Positions 17,958-26,340 of a DNA stretch of 64,000 nt are shown here, in pieces. A program made the translations under genes and the position numbers. The DNA lies in the NCBI RefSeq assembly GCF_000374185.1, contig NZ_KB910518.1, forward strand, positions 6,585,286 to 6,649,285. The letters run 5' to 3'. Position 1 is the first letter of the stretch; each line of letters starts with the position of its first letter. The notes under the pieces are model-generated. The model saw nothing but the letters and a program-made list of their open reading frames with translations, searched no databases and was not told the origin of the DNA. This DNA comes from Paenibacillus sp. HW567 (lineage in GTDB: Bacteria; Bacillota; Bacilli; Paenibacillales; Paenibacillaceae).

Positions 17958-18572
17958 ATGTGGGAAGCAGTAGTACATGGAATGATACTGGCGTTTGGGC
18001 TGATTTTGCCGCTTGGCGTGCAGAATATATTTGTGTTTAATCAGGGGGCGCTGCAGCCGAAGCTCCGAAGTGCGCTGCCCGTTGTGCTGACGGCGGCTGT
18101 ATGCGATACGCTGATGATTGCCGCCGCCGTCGGCGGTGTCTCGCTGGTCATACTCTCGGTGCAGTGGGTGACGCCGCTTGTGTATGGTGCCGGGATTATT
18201 TTTCTGTGCATCATGGGCTGGAAAATATGGCATTCCACCGCTCCGGCAGCAGGCGGCACCAAACGTTTACCGCTAAAAGCACAGGTAGGCTACGCCCTCT
18301 CCGTATCCCTATTGAATCCTCATGCGCTGCTCGATACCGTCGGCGTTATCGGAACCAATTCCCTGCAATATACGGGTGCTGAGCGGTGGGCTTTCGCGGC
18401 TGCCACTGCGGGAGTCTCGTGGGTGTGGTTTCTCTGCCTGGCAGCGGCAGGCCGGTTGCTGGGTCAAGCGGACTCCTCCGGCAGAGCAATTAAGGTGCTG
18501 AATACAGCTTCCGCGCTCCTGATCTGGGGCATTGCGGTGTACATGGGAGTGCAGTTGTGGAGGGCATTTTGA
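17958..18572 (+). CDS. LysE/ArgO family amino-acid exporter
   Basis: 204-residue membrane protein with about six helices. LPLGVQNIFVFNQG near the N-terminus matches the LysE-family motif (P-G-P/V-x-N type), and SLLNPHALLDTVGVIG is the second conserved stretch, typical of the LysE/ArgO branch that exports basic amino acids. GGAGG lies 12 nt before ATG 17958. It is divergent from a MocR-type regulator, which probably controls it. The exported compound is inferred only. Confidence 0.87.
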   Translation: MWEAVVHGMILAFGLILPLGVQNIFVFNQGALQPKLRSALPVVLTAAVCDTLMIAAAVGGVSLVILSVQWVTPLVYGAGIIFLCIMGWKIWHSTAPAAGGTKRLPLKAQVGYALSVSLLNPHALLDTVGVIGTNSLQYTGAERWAFAAATAGVSWVWFLCLAAAGRLLGQADSSGRAIKVLNTASALLIWGIAVYMGVQLWRAF

Positions 18573-18747
18573 CGTGTTTCTCCTTGTTTCATAAGGAAAT
18601 GGCAACCGTGTTGCCTAAAATTTAAAATATTTTGACGAGTTCACTTTTTATACAAATCTAGTATATTGACCGATGGAATATTATCACATAGGATTACAGA
18701 TATAAAGACAAAAACCTATTTTTTGGAATTCGGAAGGTGGTGTTTCC

Positions 18748-20142
18748 TTGGAGTCTACAGCCACGATACGAGATCAGTTAGCGCAGTATTTGTCAGAACG
18801 GAGCATGTCCATTAATCATTTTGCAGAACAATCGGGCATTAATTCCGGAACACTCAGCCGGATTGTCAACGGCCATCAGCCGATAGCAATGAGTCATCTG
18901 GAGTTGATTACAAAAGGAATGGGAAAGGAGGAAGATTACTTTTACAGTCTGTATGTCGATGAGTGCTTCTATCATTCGGCACCAACCTGGCGTCGCCTGC
19001 GGCCCTTTATGCTGAGTTGTGCGGCACTTGGGCGAATGGATTGCATTGAACGTATGGTCCAGATCCTGCTCGATAATCTGAGCAATGTGCCTACGCTATT
19101 CGATATCGCCGAAGGGCTGTTCGAGCAAGGGCAATGGCAGGCAGCAGCACTGCTGTATCAGAATGTGAGCGCCAGCGAGAAGTACCAGTATTCCGAACGT
19201 CTGGCCGTGTGCCAATACCGCTTATTCCGAATCGCCCTTGGCGACGACCAGAGCGAGAACCTGCGTGTTGCGACCTTGTTCGAGCCTTACATTCCCCGGT
19301 TGGATGAGGCGGATCAGTTGGATGCTCTGAGGCATCTAATGATTGCATATTATTCTCTTCAACATTGGCGTAAAGTGGACGAGCTGGCTCAGGAATTACT
19401 GCGGCTTGCTACGATTCAATATGATCTCCAGTGTCATGCAGAGCGCGGTGGTATTAGTGAGAAAAGACCTACCAAGCCCCTGTATTATTATATTTTATAC
19501 GCACAGCTTATGCGTTTTAGCGCTTCTGTGGAATGGGGAGATTACAATTCAGCGCTGAAATTAATCGGTCTCTCTATGGATGGAAGCTGGATAAAGGAAG
19601 ATGGCGAGGAAGTACAGCAAATGTTGGGCCAATTTAAGGAATGGGGCAAGGCAAATACCTATCTCATTCGTTTGCTGGCAGGGCAAGAAGAAGTATTAAA
19701 GGAATACGTGGAGTATATCTCAACTCAACCGAATGAGATTTTTATGGCTGTATACAGAATTATTCAATCGGCAAACCGTTACAATTGGAATGTGGATCAT
19801 GTTCTTGAGCGCTTCTCCGATTATGTTGCGTATAGAATAGATCTTAATGATTTTGGTGCTCACAATCCTCAGGTTATAGCGGATCAATATGCGAGATTCC
19901 TTGTTGAGTTGGCGACCTATCACTTACATAACAATCGTAAAGAAGGAATTAGGGTTATACTGCTAAGTTTGGAGTCATCTGCTAAGATCAATAGTGAAAG
20001 TATAATGATGAAATGTGTCGATCTATTTGAACAGTATCGGCATGTAGCAAGCGAAGAAGAGAAGAGGCAGTACCAACTTCAAATCAGAAAGGCGCAGGAT
20101 GCGAATGAAAAGAAAGCTCGTACTACTATTAGCTTCGTGTAG
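18748..20142 (+). CDS. HTH/TPR-type regulator, AimR/AloR-like peptide receptor candidate
   Basis: 464 residues. N-terminal Cro/C1-type HTH: SMSINHFAEQSGINSGTLSR with IVNGHQPIAMSHLELITKGM. The remaining about 390 residues are all-helical with TPR-like periodicity (for example LFDIAEGLFEQGQWQAAALL, FKEWGKANTYLIRLLAGQEE). This layout matches RRNPP-type peptide receptors, and the resemblance is closest to the AimR-like receptors of Paenibacillus (Alo systems). TTG 18748 has GGAAGGTGG 7 nt upstream; the same context recurs at the paralog at 20711. A secreted-peptide gene overlaps its 3' end. Target genes are unknown. Confidence 0.85.
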   Translation: MESTATIRDQLAQYLSERSMSINHFAEQSGINSGTLSRIVNGHQPIAMSHLELITKGMGKEEDYFYSLYVDECFYHSAPTWRRLRPFMLSCAALGRMDCIERMVQILLDNLSNVPTLFDIAEGLFEQGQWQAAALLYQNVSASEKYQYSERLAVCQYRLFRIALGDDQSENLRVATLFEPYIPRLDEADQLDALRHLMIAYYSLQHWRKVDELAQELLRLATIQYDLQCHAERGGISEKRPTKPLYYYILYAQLMRFSASVEWGDYNSALKLIGLSMDGSWIKEDGEEVQQMLGQFKEWGKANTYLIRLLAGQEEVLKEYVEYISTQPNEIFMAVYRIIQSANRYNWNVDHVLERFSDYVAYRIDLNDFGAHNPQVIADQYARFLVELATYHLHNNRKEGIRVILLSLESSAKINSESIMMKCVDLFEQYRHVASEEEKRQYQLQIRKAQDANEKKARTTISFV

Positions 20143-20242
20143 CTTGGCCGCTTTAATTTTATTACCTGTTGGAACTAACGAAGCTGGAGCCGGAAGTACT
20201 CAAATGTTAATTAAACCCCTGGTACACGGAGCGGGTGACTAA
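20099..20242 (+). CDS. Small secreted signalling peptide precursor (AloP/Phr-like candidate)
   Basis: 47 codons, too short for usual gene callers. It overlaps the last 44 bp of the receptor gene in the +1 frame. The product begins MRMKRKLVLLLASCSLAALI: a basic start and a hydrophobic core, a clear export signal. A polar stretch TNEAGAGSTQ and a C-terminal MLIKPLVHGAGD follow. AAAGG lies 6 nt before ATG 20099; ATG 20105 is an alternative. An intrinsic terminator closes the unit. Receptor plus overlapping exported peptide is the standard arrangement of Rap-Phr, AimR-AimP and Alo pairs. The mature peptide is probably a short C-terminal piece; this is inference. Confidence 0.75.
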   Translation: MRMKRKLVLLLASCSLAALILLPVGTNEAGAGSTQMLIKPLVHGAGD

Positions 20243-20296
20243 GGAACAGAAGAGGTTTAGAATAATATACGAGAATCAATATAAATACTTGCCCAC

Positions 20297-20327
20297 AACG
20301 CTCCTGTTAATCAGGGGCGTTTTTTTA
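20297..20327 (+). terminator. Intrinsic terminator after the receptor-peptide pair
   Basis: AACGCTCCTG and CAGGGGCGTT form a stem with one mismatch and a TTAAT loop, followed by seven T residues. Confidence 0.85.
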
Positions 20328-20443
20328 TGTAAATCCCTTCCAAACCCTTTACCACGGTAAATAATTAAGGTGCTGCAACCCCATTAGCCACCTACAATTT
20401 TACATAAATAACTAAAATATTGCATAAGGAGGCGAAAACCGCC

Positions 20444-20710
20444 ATGAGTAATACTGTATTCATTAGAATTCGTATTGAGCGGGCAAGGTGCAAGCTTCAT
20501 CAGATGCATACCCAGTACGGTGGTTTTAGCCACCCTGAAGTGCTTCGGCAATCGGTAAAACTGGATAAGCTGCTGAACAGCTACAGCAATAATCATATGC
20601 AGCAGAGACCTGCCAATGGCCGGAATCGTATGCATGGAGATAAACATTGCCCCTTCGTAAATGGAAGATATCAATCCTGCAATAGAAGAGATGAAAAAGG
20701 TGGTATTCTC
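20444..20710 (+). CDS. Spo0E-like domain, in frame with the following HTH/TPR gene
   Basis: Starting at ATG 20444, with AAGGAGG 11 nt upstream, the first about 52 residues match the Spo0E family of small phosphatases that dephosphorylate Spo0A~P: IRIERARCKLHQMHTQYGG, then HPEVLRQSVKLDKLLNSY, where SVKLD replaces the usual SQELD-type motif. No stop codon follows. The frame continues through about 40 nondescript residues into the HTH/TPR protein, so the full ORF 20444-22012 would give a 522-residue fusion. Either the fusion is real or a stop has been lost; the HTH gene also has its own start signals. Confidence 0.6.
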
Positions 20711-22012
20711 TTGGAACACACAGCTACAATACGTGATGAAATATGGGCGTATTTGTCAGATCAGAAGATGACTATTAATAGATTTGCTGTAGTCAGCGGT
20801 ATTCATTCCGGGACACTCAGCCGGATTATGAAAGGTCAGCAGGCCATGGCCATGAGCCATTTGGAAAGGATTACCGAAAGTATGGGGCTGGCGGAAGACT
20901 ATTTTTACAGTAAGTATGTGGATGAGTGTCTGTATGATTCTGCACCAACCTGGCGGCGGCTTCGGCCGTTTATTTTGCGTTCTGCGGAGCTTGGACGTCT
21001 GGATTGTATCGAACGTTTGGTGCAGAGTCTGCTGGATAATCTTATGTATGGACCTCTGCTCTTTGACTTGGCGGAAGAATTATTTCAGCAGGGTAAGCAG
21101 CAGGCGGCAGCGATTTTATACGAAAATGTGGGGGCCAGCGAGAAGTATCAGCACTCCGAACGGCTGGCACTCTGCCAATACCGTCTATTCGAAATGTCCT
21201 TGGGTGATGATCCGCAAAAGAATCTGATCGCAGCTACTCTTTTTGAGAGTTATGTTACAAGGCTGGATGAGGCTCATCAGTTGGATGCTTTGAAGCTTTT
21301 GGCTCATGTATATGGCTCACTGCACGAGTGGGAGAAGGTAAATGAGCTGGCGCATGAGCTGCTCCGGCTTGCTTCGGTTCAATATAAGCTGCATTGTAAA
21401 TCTGATCGCAAATACGACCAGCCAAGAATTCAAAAGAGACCTTTGTACTCGTATATTCTATACGCACAACTAATGCGTGCATACGTATGCGAGGAGCTTG
21501 AAGACTATAAGGCTGCATTGGAAATTGTGCCGCTCTACATGGATGGGAGCTGGATAGAGGAAGACGGAGAGGAAGTTAACCTGGTTCTCAATCAATTTCA
21601 GGAGTGGGGAACCGCGAATACATACCTATACCGCTTAATGGATGGACAAAAAGAGGTATTGGATGAATACGTAGAGTATATTTCAACGCAAGAGAATGAG
21701 ATCTTTATAGCTTTGTTCAGAATTGTGCAGACGGCCAATCGCTATCAATGGGATGTGGACCATATCCTGAAGCGATTTTCAGTATATATCCCTTATCATA
21801 CGTACTCCAGTGTATTAGGCGATTATAACAAGCAGATTTTAAATGACAACCACGCCCGCTTCCGCAGCGAACTGGCAACCTATTATCTGACCCGCAAGCA
21901 ATACAGAGGGAATGAAATCTCAATGCGCAGCGTAGAGCTTTCCGCCAAAATCGACAACGAACGTAATGTGATCAAAGGCACGATATCGGTGGATTTTGAG
22001 ATTAATATATAG
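20711..22012 (+). CDS. HTH/TPR-type regulator, paralog of the 18748-20142 receptor
   Basis: 433 residues from TTG 20711, with AAAAGGTGG 7 nt upstream, the same signal as in the first paralog. HTH: KMTINRFAVVSGIHSGTLSR. The helical receptor part shares many blocks with the first copy, for example APTWRRLRPF, LFDLAEELFQQGKQQAAAIL and YVEYISTQENEIF. No signal-peptide ORF is visible downstream: 60 bp after the stop comes a Crp/Fnr gene. The reading frame extends upstream into a Spo0E-like segment. It may lack its own peptide or answer another one. Confidence 0.8.
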   Translation: MEHTATIRDEIWAYLSDQKMTINRFAVVSGIHSGTLSRIMKGQQAMAMSHLERITESMGLAEDYFYSKYVDECLYDSAPTWRRLRPFILRSAELGRLDCIERLVQSLLDNLMYGPLLFDLAEELFQQGKQQAAAILYENVGASEKYQHSERLALCQYRLFEMSLGDDPQKNLIAATLFESYVTRLDEAHQLDALKLLAHVYGSLHEWEKVNELAHELLRLASVQYKLHCKSDRKYDQPRIQKRPLYSYILYAQLMRAYVCEELEDYKAALEIVPLYMDGSWIEEDGEEVNLVLNQFQEWGTANTYLYRLMDGQKEVLDEYVEYISTQENEIFIALFRIVQTANRYQWDVDHILKRFSVYIPYHTYSSVLGDYNKQILNDNHARFRSELATYYLTRKQYRGNEISMRSVELSAKIDNERNVIKGTISVDFEINI

Positions 22013-22071
22013 GGAGGTGTAAGGTATTATTGTCTTTCATCCATAAAACGGAGCAAAGGAAGGAACCCCCC

Positions 22072-22665
22072 ATGCAAGCTGATTTATATGCCCCTTTATT
22101 CAGATTTTTGGAATCACTTATTGCCGCGAAAATTCCGGAGGACGAACAAAAAAACATCATAAATATTTTTAAGCCAATTCGGTTGAATAAAAAGGAGCTT
22201 TTTATAAAAGAAGGGGATATCCCAACTGCGTTGGCCTTCAATGTATCAGGATTATTGCGGTGTTATTACATTGATACCAAAAGCAACGATGTGACGAAAT
22301 ATTTCTATTTTGAGGGGTCCATTATTTCTTATTCGGGTTTGCTTCTCAAAAAAGCGTCCAAGTATTATATTGAAGCCTTAGAGGATTGCGTGCTTCTTTA
22401 TGTCGATTATCGTTCATTCGAATTGTTGACCCAGGACAGTTTCTTTTGGCTAAAAATAATTAAAACTATGCAGCAACATGCTTTAATCTATAAAGAAGAA
22501 CGTGAGAGCAGCTTTTTATTGGAAACTGCTTCCGAAAGATATGTAAACCTACTCCATCGTTATCCGTATATTGAGCAACGCATCAATCTCGGACATATTG
22601 CTTCGTATTTGGGTATTTCACAAGTATCATTAAGCAGAATTAGAGGCAAGCTGAGAAAAATTTAA
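22072..22665 (+). CDS. Crp/Fnr family transcriptional regulator
   Basis: About 197 residues. The N-terminal cyclic-nucleotide-binding-like beta-barrel includes KKELFIKEGDIPTALAFNVS and GLLRCYYID; the C-terminal helix-turn-helix reads NLGHIASYLGISQVSLSRIR. It has no N-terminal cysteine cluster, so it is not an FNR-type oxygen sensor. GGAAGGA precedes ATG 22072. It is 68 bp upstream of an SDR gene with a palindrome between them, so the SDR gene is a plausible target. AT-rich compared with the genes at the left. Confidence 0.85.
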   Translation: MQADLYAPLFRFLESLIAAKIPEDEQKNIINIFKPIRLNKKELFIKEGDIPTALAFNVSGLLRCYYIDTKSNDVTKYFYFEGSIISYSGLLLKKASKYYIEALEDCVLLYVDYRSFELLTQDSFFWLKIIKTMQQHALIYKEERESSFLLETASERYVNLLHRYPYIEQRINLGHIASYLGISQVSLSRIRGKLRKI

Positions 22666-22692
22666 CAAATGTAAAAGAAATATCCTGATGCT

Positions 22693-22722
22693 TATCGTAT
22701 GATTTGATAAAAATCAGCGATA
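22693..22722. promoter_or_regulatory. Imperfect palindrome just before the SDR ribosome binding site
   Basis: Arms TATCG-TA-TGATTT and AAATCA-G-CGATA around a GATA centre. It directly abuts the AGGAG of the next gene. It may be an operator for the adjacent Crp/Fnr protein or an RNA hairpin at the translation start. Confidence 0.4.
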
Positions 22723-22733
22723 GGAGAATACAT

Positions 22734-23528
22734 ATGGATTCACTTTATAGCAGCAACACTCACACGTTAATTACAGGGGCAAGTAGCGGGATCGGGAAAC
22801 AAATGGCTGAAGAATTCGCTAAGAAAAAAGCTAATTTAGTATTAATTGCAAGAAGGGCAGACGAATTGGAAGCAATGTCGTTACGATTGATGGAGTGTTT
22901 TCCGATTCAGGTGTTGTGGCTCTCCTGTGATTTGACCGAGAAAGAGGCTCCCCGACTTGTCTATGAATGGTGCAAGGAAAGGAACCTCATTATCGACACT
23001 GTTGTGAACAACGCTGGTGCCGGTATGTTTGGCGAGTTCGAACGATTAGATATAGATAAACAAATAAGGCTGATTGAACTTAACATCCATGCTTTGGTGA
23101 AAATCACTCATTATTTTCTCCCCGATCTTATAAATCTGTCTAGAGGCTCTATTCTAAATGTAGCAAGCGTAGCTGCCCTTTATCCATTGCCTTATTATTG
23201 CGTTTATGGTGCAACTAAATCCTTTGTCTTATCTTTCACAGAGGCATTACGGTATGAAATGAGACATACAAAACTTACGATTAGCTGTCTATGCCCTGGA
23301 GATACAGATACGAGTTTCTTCCATTTTGCAGGCAACACAAATAAAAAGAATTCATTGATGCCGCCAGATTTGGTTGCAAAGTCAGCCGTGAAGAATCTTT
23401 TCAAAAACAAATCGGTTATTTTTCCAAGTAATATTAAGCTTATCTCGCTCATTCCCAAATTCATTTTGAAAAGAATCGTATACCGGAGAGTCTCCAAATA
23501 TTCATTGAAGCCATCTTCGAACCGTTGA
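22734..23528 (+). CDS. SDR family NAD(P)-dependent oxidoreductase
   Basis: 264 residues. TGxxxGxG is seen in LITGASSGIGKQMAEEFA, NNAG in VVNNAGAGMFGEF, Ser in ILNVASVAAL, and YxxxK in YYCVYGATKSFVLSF. It resembles the DltE/YqjQ-type classical SDRs that act on lipophilic substrates. ATG 22734 has AGGAG 7 nt upstream. No operon partner follows; the next 500 bp hold an intergenic repeat. The exact reaction is unknown. Confidence 0.85.
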   Translation: MDSLYSSNTHTLITGASSGIGKQMAEEFAKKKANLVLIARRADELEAMSLRLMECFPIQVLWLSCDLTEKEAPRLVYEWCKERNLIIDTVVNNAGAGMFGEFERLDIDKQIRLIELNIHALVKITHYFLPDLINLSRGSILNVASVAALYPLPYYCVYGATKSFVLSFTEALRYEMRHTKLTISCLCPGDTDTSFFHFAGNTNKKNSLMPPDLVAKSAVKNLFKNKSVIFPSNIKLISLIPKFILKRIVYRRVSKYSLKPSSNR

Positions 23529-23593
23529 CGTAATATTGTAAAAGCAAATTTCCAGCCCTTTATGTTTCGGGACATCTCCCATGAGCCTGAAAC

Positions 23594-23930
23594 CGCAGCA
23601 GTGAAGTCGGCTCCTTACGGACCTGAGAGCCGTTACTTTCAAGAAAACACCACTTGTTGCAGCTTTACGGACCGAGGGGCGCTTATGGTCTCTCCAAGGA
23701 ACGTTTAGGCGCGGAATATTCGATTATAAGGCCTGTGGTGTCCGTAACTTACCCAAGCTGTGACTCTCATCCGAATGAAGCGCACCTCAGTCCGTAACGC
23801 TAAGCCAAACGCCCATTCAAGAATGAACCCCGTCTGGGAAGGGGTACACCTGAGGGGAGATCGCGCTCCACGCCATCAGTCCTTCGGGCATCCCAGGCCC
23901 CTACTCCGCCAATTGTAAATCTGACGCTCT
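23594..23930. repeat. Dispersed intergenic repeat, group 2, copy C
   Basis: About 335 bp almost collinear with 58214-58548 in the same orientation, sharing long blocks (CGCAGCAGTGAAGTCGGCTC, GGTCTCTCCAAGGAACGTTT, CGTCTGGGAA). It contains two forward units of the type TTACGGACC-n-GCGCTTA (near 23613 and 23666) and two reversed ones (near 23727 and 23778). It fills most of the 529-bp gap 23529-24057; no gene is seen there. Confidence 0.85.
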
Positions 23931-24057
23931 ACTTTGGACGCTTGGGTATCTCCTGATTTGACTTGTTCAATAGCTTCTATTTTGTAACAACGATCAAAAG
24001 AGAAGGCAGCACCCTCCTGAAGTGGAAGGTACTGCCTTTGTGTTGGGACTCAACCCG

Positions 24058-25059
24058 CTACCCCCCAATTTGCGACATGCGCCGCAGGGTTGGGGTATGG
24101 CTTTGGGTTTTGCGTTCCAGGGCGAGGGCCATTTCGTGGTTGTGCGGCTTGTTGCCCAGAGCTGTGCGGAATAGGGCCTGAACTGCAGCCGGATCTCCGG
24201 TCAGAGGGCGCACATTGTATTCGTCCGCCCAGTAGAGGCAGGCTTTGATGTGGCCGTCGGCGGTGAGGCGCAGCCGGTTGCAGTTGTCGCAGAAGTGCTC
24301 GCTCACCGGATGGATCAGCCCGAAGGTTCCCAGTGCGCCGACGACCCGCCGGTTCTGGGATGGCCCGTTGCCCGAAGGCATATCGGCTTCTTCCGTGGCC
24401 CAGCCTGCCGCATTGCAGGCTTCGACTACGGTCTCCAGCGGCAGATAGGTCTGACGCCAGGCGTCGCTTGCGCTGCCGATAGGCATATATTCAATGAACC
24501 GCACATTCAGCGGGCTGTTCAGGGTCAGTGAGATGAAGTCTGTAATTTCGTCGTCATTGATGCCTTTCATCAGTACGACATTAAGCTTGATTGGAGAGAG
24601 ACCCGCTGCTTCAGCAGCTTCAATGCCCTTCAATACCTTGGCGACCTCGCCGCCGCGTGTGATCATGGCGAAGCGGTCCTGCCGCAGGGAATCCAGGCTG
24701 ATGTTCACCCGCGACAATCCGGCCTTCTTCAGAAGTGCGGCTTTGCCCGGAAGCATGAGGCCGTTGGTGGTCAGCGATATATCTGCAATGCCTGGGATGG
24801 CAGCGATCATAGATACCAGCTTTTCTATATCCTTGCGGATCAGCGGCTCCCCGCCCGTTAGCCGGACCTTGCTCAGTCCGAGCGGCGCGAGGGCTTTCAC
24901 CACTGCGGTTATTTCCTCATAGCTCATAATTTCATCCTGGGGCTGGAATTGCATTCCTTCCGCAGGCATACAATAAATGCAGCGCAGGTTGCAGCGGTCT
25001 GTAACCGAAATGCGGATATAGTCATGTAAACGTCCGAACGGGTCCGTCAGCGGTTCCAT
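24058..25059 (-). CDS. moaA: GTP 3',8-cyclase, molybdenum cofactor biosynthesis
   Basis: Radical SAM enzyme that, with MoaC, converts GTP to cyclic pyranopterin monophosphate. 333 residues. N-terminal SAM cluster motif CNLRCIYC (Cys 23, 27, 30) in VTDRCNLRCIYCMPAEGM, GGEP-type RLTGGEPLIRKD, and the second cluster FCDNCNRLRLTADGHIKAC. It ends in IGG, the C-terminal Gly-Gly tail required by the family. It stands alone on the minus strand, divergent from a TorD-like chaperone gene. Confidence 0.96.
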   Translation of the reverse strand: MEPLTDPFGRLHDYIRISVTDRCNLRCIYCMPAEGMQFQPQDEIMSYEEITAVVKALAPLGLSKVRLTGGEPLIRKDIEKLVSMIAAIPGIADISLTTNGLMLPGKAALLKKAGLSRVNISLDSLRQDRFAMITRGGEVAKVLKGIEAAEAAGLSPIKLNVVLMKGINDDEITDFISLTLNSPLNVRFIEYMPIGSASDAWRQTYLPLETVVEACNAAGWATEEADMPSGNGPSQNRRVVGALGTFGLIHPVSEHFCDNCNRLRLTADGHIKACLYWADEYNVRPLTGDPAAVQALFRTALGNKPHNHEMALALERKTQSHTPTLRRMSQIGG

Positions 25060-25445
25060 AAAGTGCTCCCTTCAGCTTGGGATTTTATTTTAAATTTTAA
25101 TGATTGTGTTCATTCGCGTCAATGCACAAGGCTGCGGCACTTTACCAGCAAAGAGTTAGGAAGAGGAGGGCCACGGGCTGTGAAACAGAAGAAAAGGACA
25201 ACCTAAATCATATGGGAATGAACTGAAATGGCAAAGTCCAAATTTGACAGAGTTGCGACAATTTTAAGTAATGGTCATAGAATGCTCACTGAAAGCGCTT
25301 AACAATTTCGATATAATTTAAGTGCGGAAGATTCACACTTTATAATTCACTTTTGCGATGAGCACAGCTATGAGACCGGATAACGCGCGCCTTGTACGAT
25401 TATAGGCGATAAGCGCCCGGCAAACCAATAGGGAGGATTTGCAAA
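25060..25445 (+). promoter_or_regulatory. Promoter and leader region of the TorD-like gene
   Basis: The 386-bp divergent gap has no gene. A -10 TATAAT lies at 25312-25317, with the cre-like TGAAAGCGCTTAACA about 20 bp upstream over the -35 position; the match to the CcpA consensus is imperfect at the 3' end. The leader of about 120 nt can fold between ACCGG..GCGCGCCT and AGGCG..GCGCCCGG just before the GGGAGG ribosome binding site. I could not match it to a known riboswitch. Confidence 0.35.
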
Positions 25446-26141
25446 ATGACAACACAAACAACTTCATCACTTTTTGTACCGGAGATATTTAGCCGTTGGC
25501 TGGAGAGTCGGGGATTAATATATCAGCTTTTAGTGGACTTTTATGGAAGAAATCCAAGCCTTTCGCTGGTCGCGCAGTGGAGCCGGAATCAGAAGATCAG
25601 TGTAGCTGCGGACATGACTGAGGGCGGACGGGAACTGAAGCGTTACCTCTGCAGTCAAGAGCCTTCGGCGCTGCCGCAGATCTGCGAGCGGGAGAATCTC
25701 GAATACATGCGGCTGATGAATGAGCGTGCAGCCAGCACCATTATTGCCCGTGAAGCGGCCGAACTGGGCCGTGAGCAAGAATTCAGCAATGTTCTCTCTG
25801 ATGTCTACGCCTCGGCAGGGATTGTCTTTAAGAAATGCGGCGGCGAGGCCGATGATCATATCTCCATTGAGCTTGAATTTATGGCGGTGCTCCATGAGCG
25901 GATGCTGCACAACAGCTTCTCCATCCGCAGTGCAATGGAACTGCTGGAAATCCAGGAAAGCTTCCTGGAAGAGCATTTGCTGAAATGGACTCCGCAATTC
26001 TGCGAGAGACTGAATGCCGCAACGGATAGCCCGCTCTATCTGGGACTCAGCCACATGCTGCAGGAATTTCTGCCGTATGATCTGCAAATGCTGCGGGCCT
26101 GGAAGGCCTCTCTGGAGAGCAGCGCGGCGGCAATGGCTTAG
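25446..26141 (+). CDS. TorD/DmsD-like chaperone for a molybdoenzyme
   Basis: 231-residue all-helical cytoplasmic protein of the redox-enzyme maturation type. Such chaperones bind apo-molybdoenzymes before cofactor insertion. The family hallmark is the acidic-aromatic core around SIELEFMAVLHERML, with EFLPYDLQMLRAW near the C-terminus. GGGAGG precedes ATG 25446. No molybdoenzyme is adjacent here; the partner may be the oxidoreductase at the left edge or a gene outside the window. Confidence 0.8.
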   Translation: MTTQTTSSLFVPEIFSRWLESRGLIYQLLVDFYGRNPSLSLVAQWSRNQKISVAADMTEGGRELKRYLCSQEPSALPQICERENLEYMRLMNERAASTIIAREAAELGREQEFSNVLSDVYASAGIVFKKCGGEADDHISIELEFMAVLHERMLHNSFSIRSAMELLEIQESFLEEHLLKWTPQFCERLNAATDSPLYLGLSHMLQEFLPYDLQMLRAWKASLESSAAAMA

Positions 26142-26166
26142 GCTGGAAATAAAGAAGATACGAGGA

Positions 26167-26194
26167 TTGAAATAAAGAATCAGCATGTTATAAT
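26167..26194 (+). promoter_or_regulatory. Strong promoter of a small RNA
   Basis: -35 TTGAAA (26167-26172), 16-bp spacer, and an extended -10 TGTTATAAT ending at 26194. Expected start near 26201. No protein gene follows on this strand. Confidence 0.65.
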
Positions 26195-26200
26195 AGAGCC

Positions 26201-26340
26201 AGAATCAGCGTAAAATAAAGAGAACCGTGCTGGTAACACGGTCCTCAGTTGCAACAGCCGCTTTTAAGGGCGGTGGCTTAAAAGGTGTTTACGGACAGAA
26301 ATAGACCGTTTCCTTTGGACAGGGCGGTCTATTTCTTTTT
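26201..26340 (+). ncRNA. Candidate antisense RNA (type I antitoxin-like)
   Basis: About 140 nt from a consensus promoter to a terminator stem AAATAGACCG / CGGTCTATTT followed by CTTTTT (26299-26340). Inside is a 9-bp hairpin around GAACCGTG..CACGGTCC. The minus strand across the terminator encodes the end of a hydrophobic mini-peptide, so this RNA would pair with the 3' part of its message. This matches the layout of holin-like-toxin loci in Firmicutes. Confidence 0.55.
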
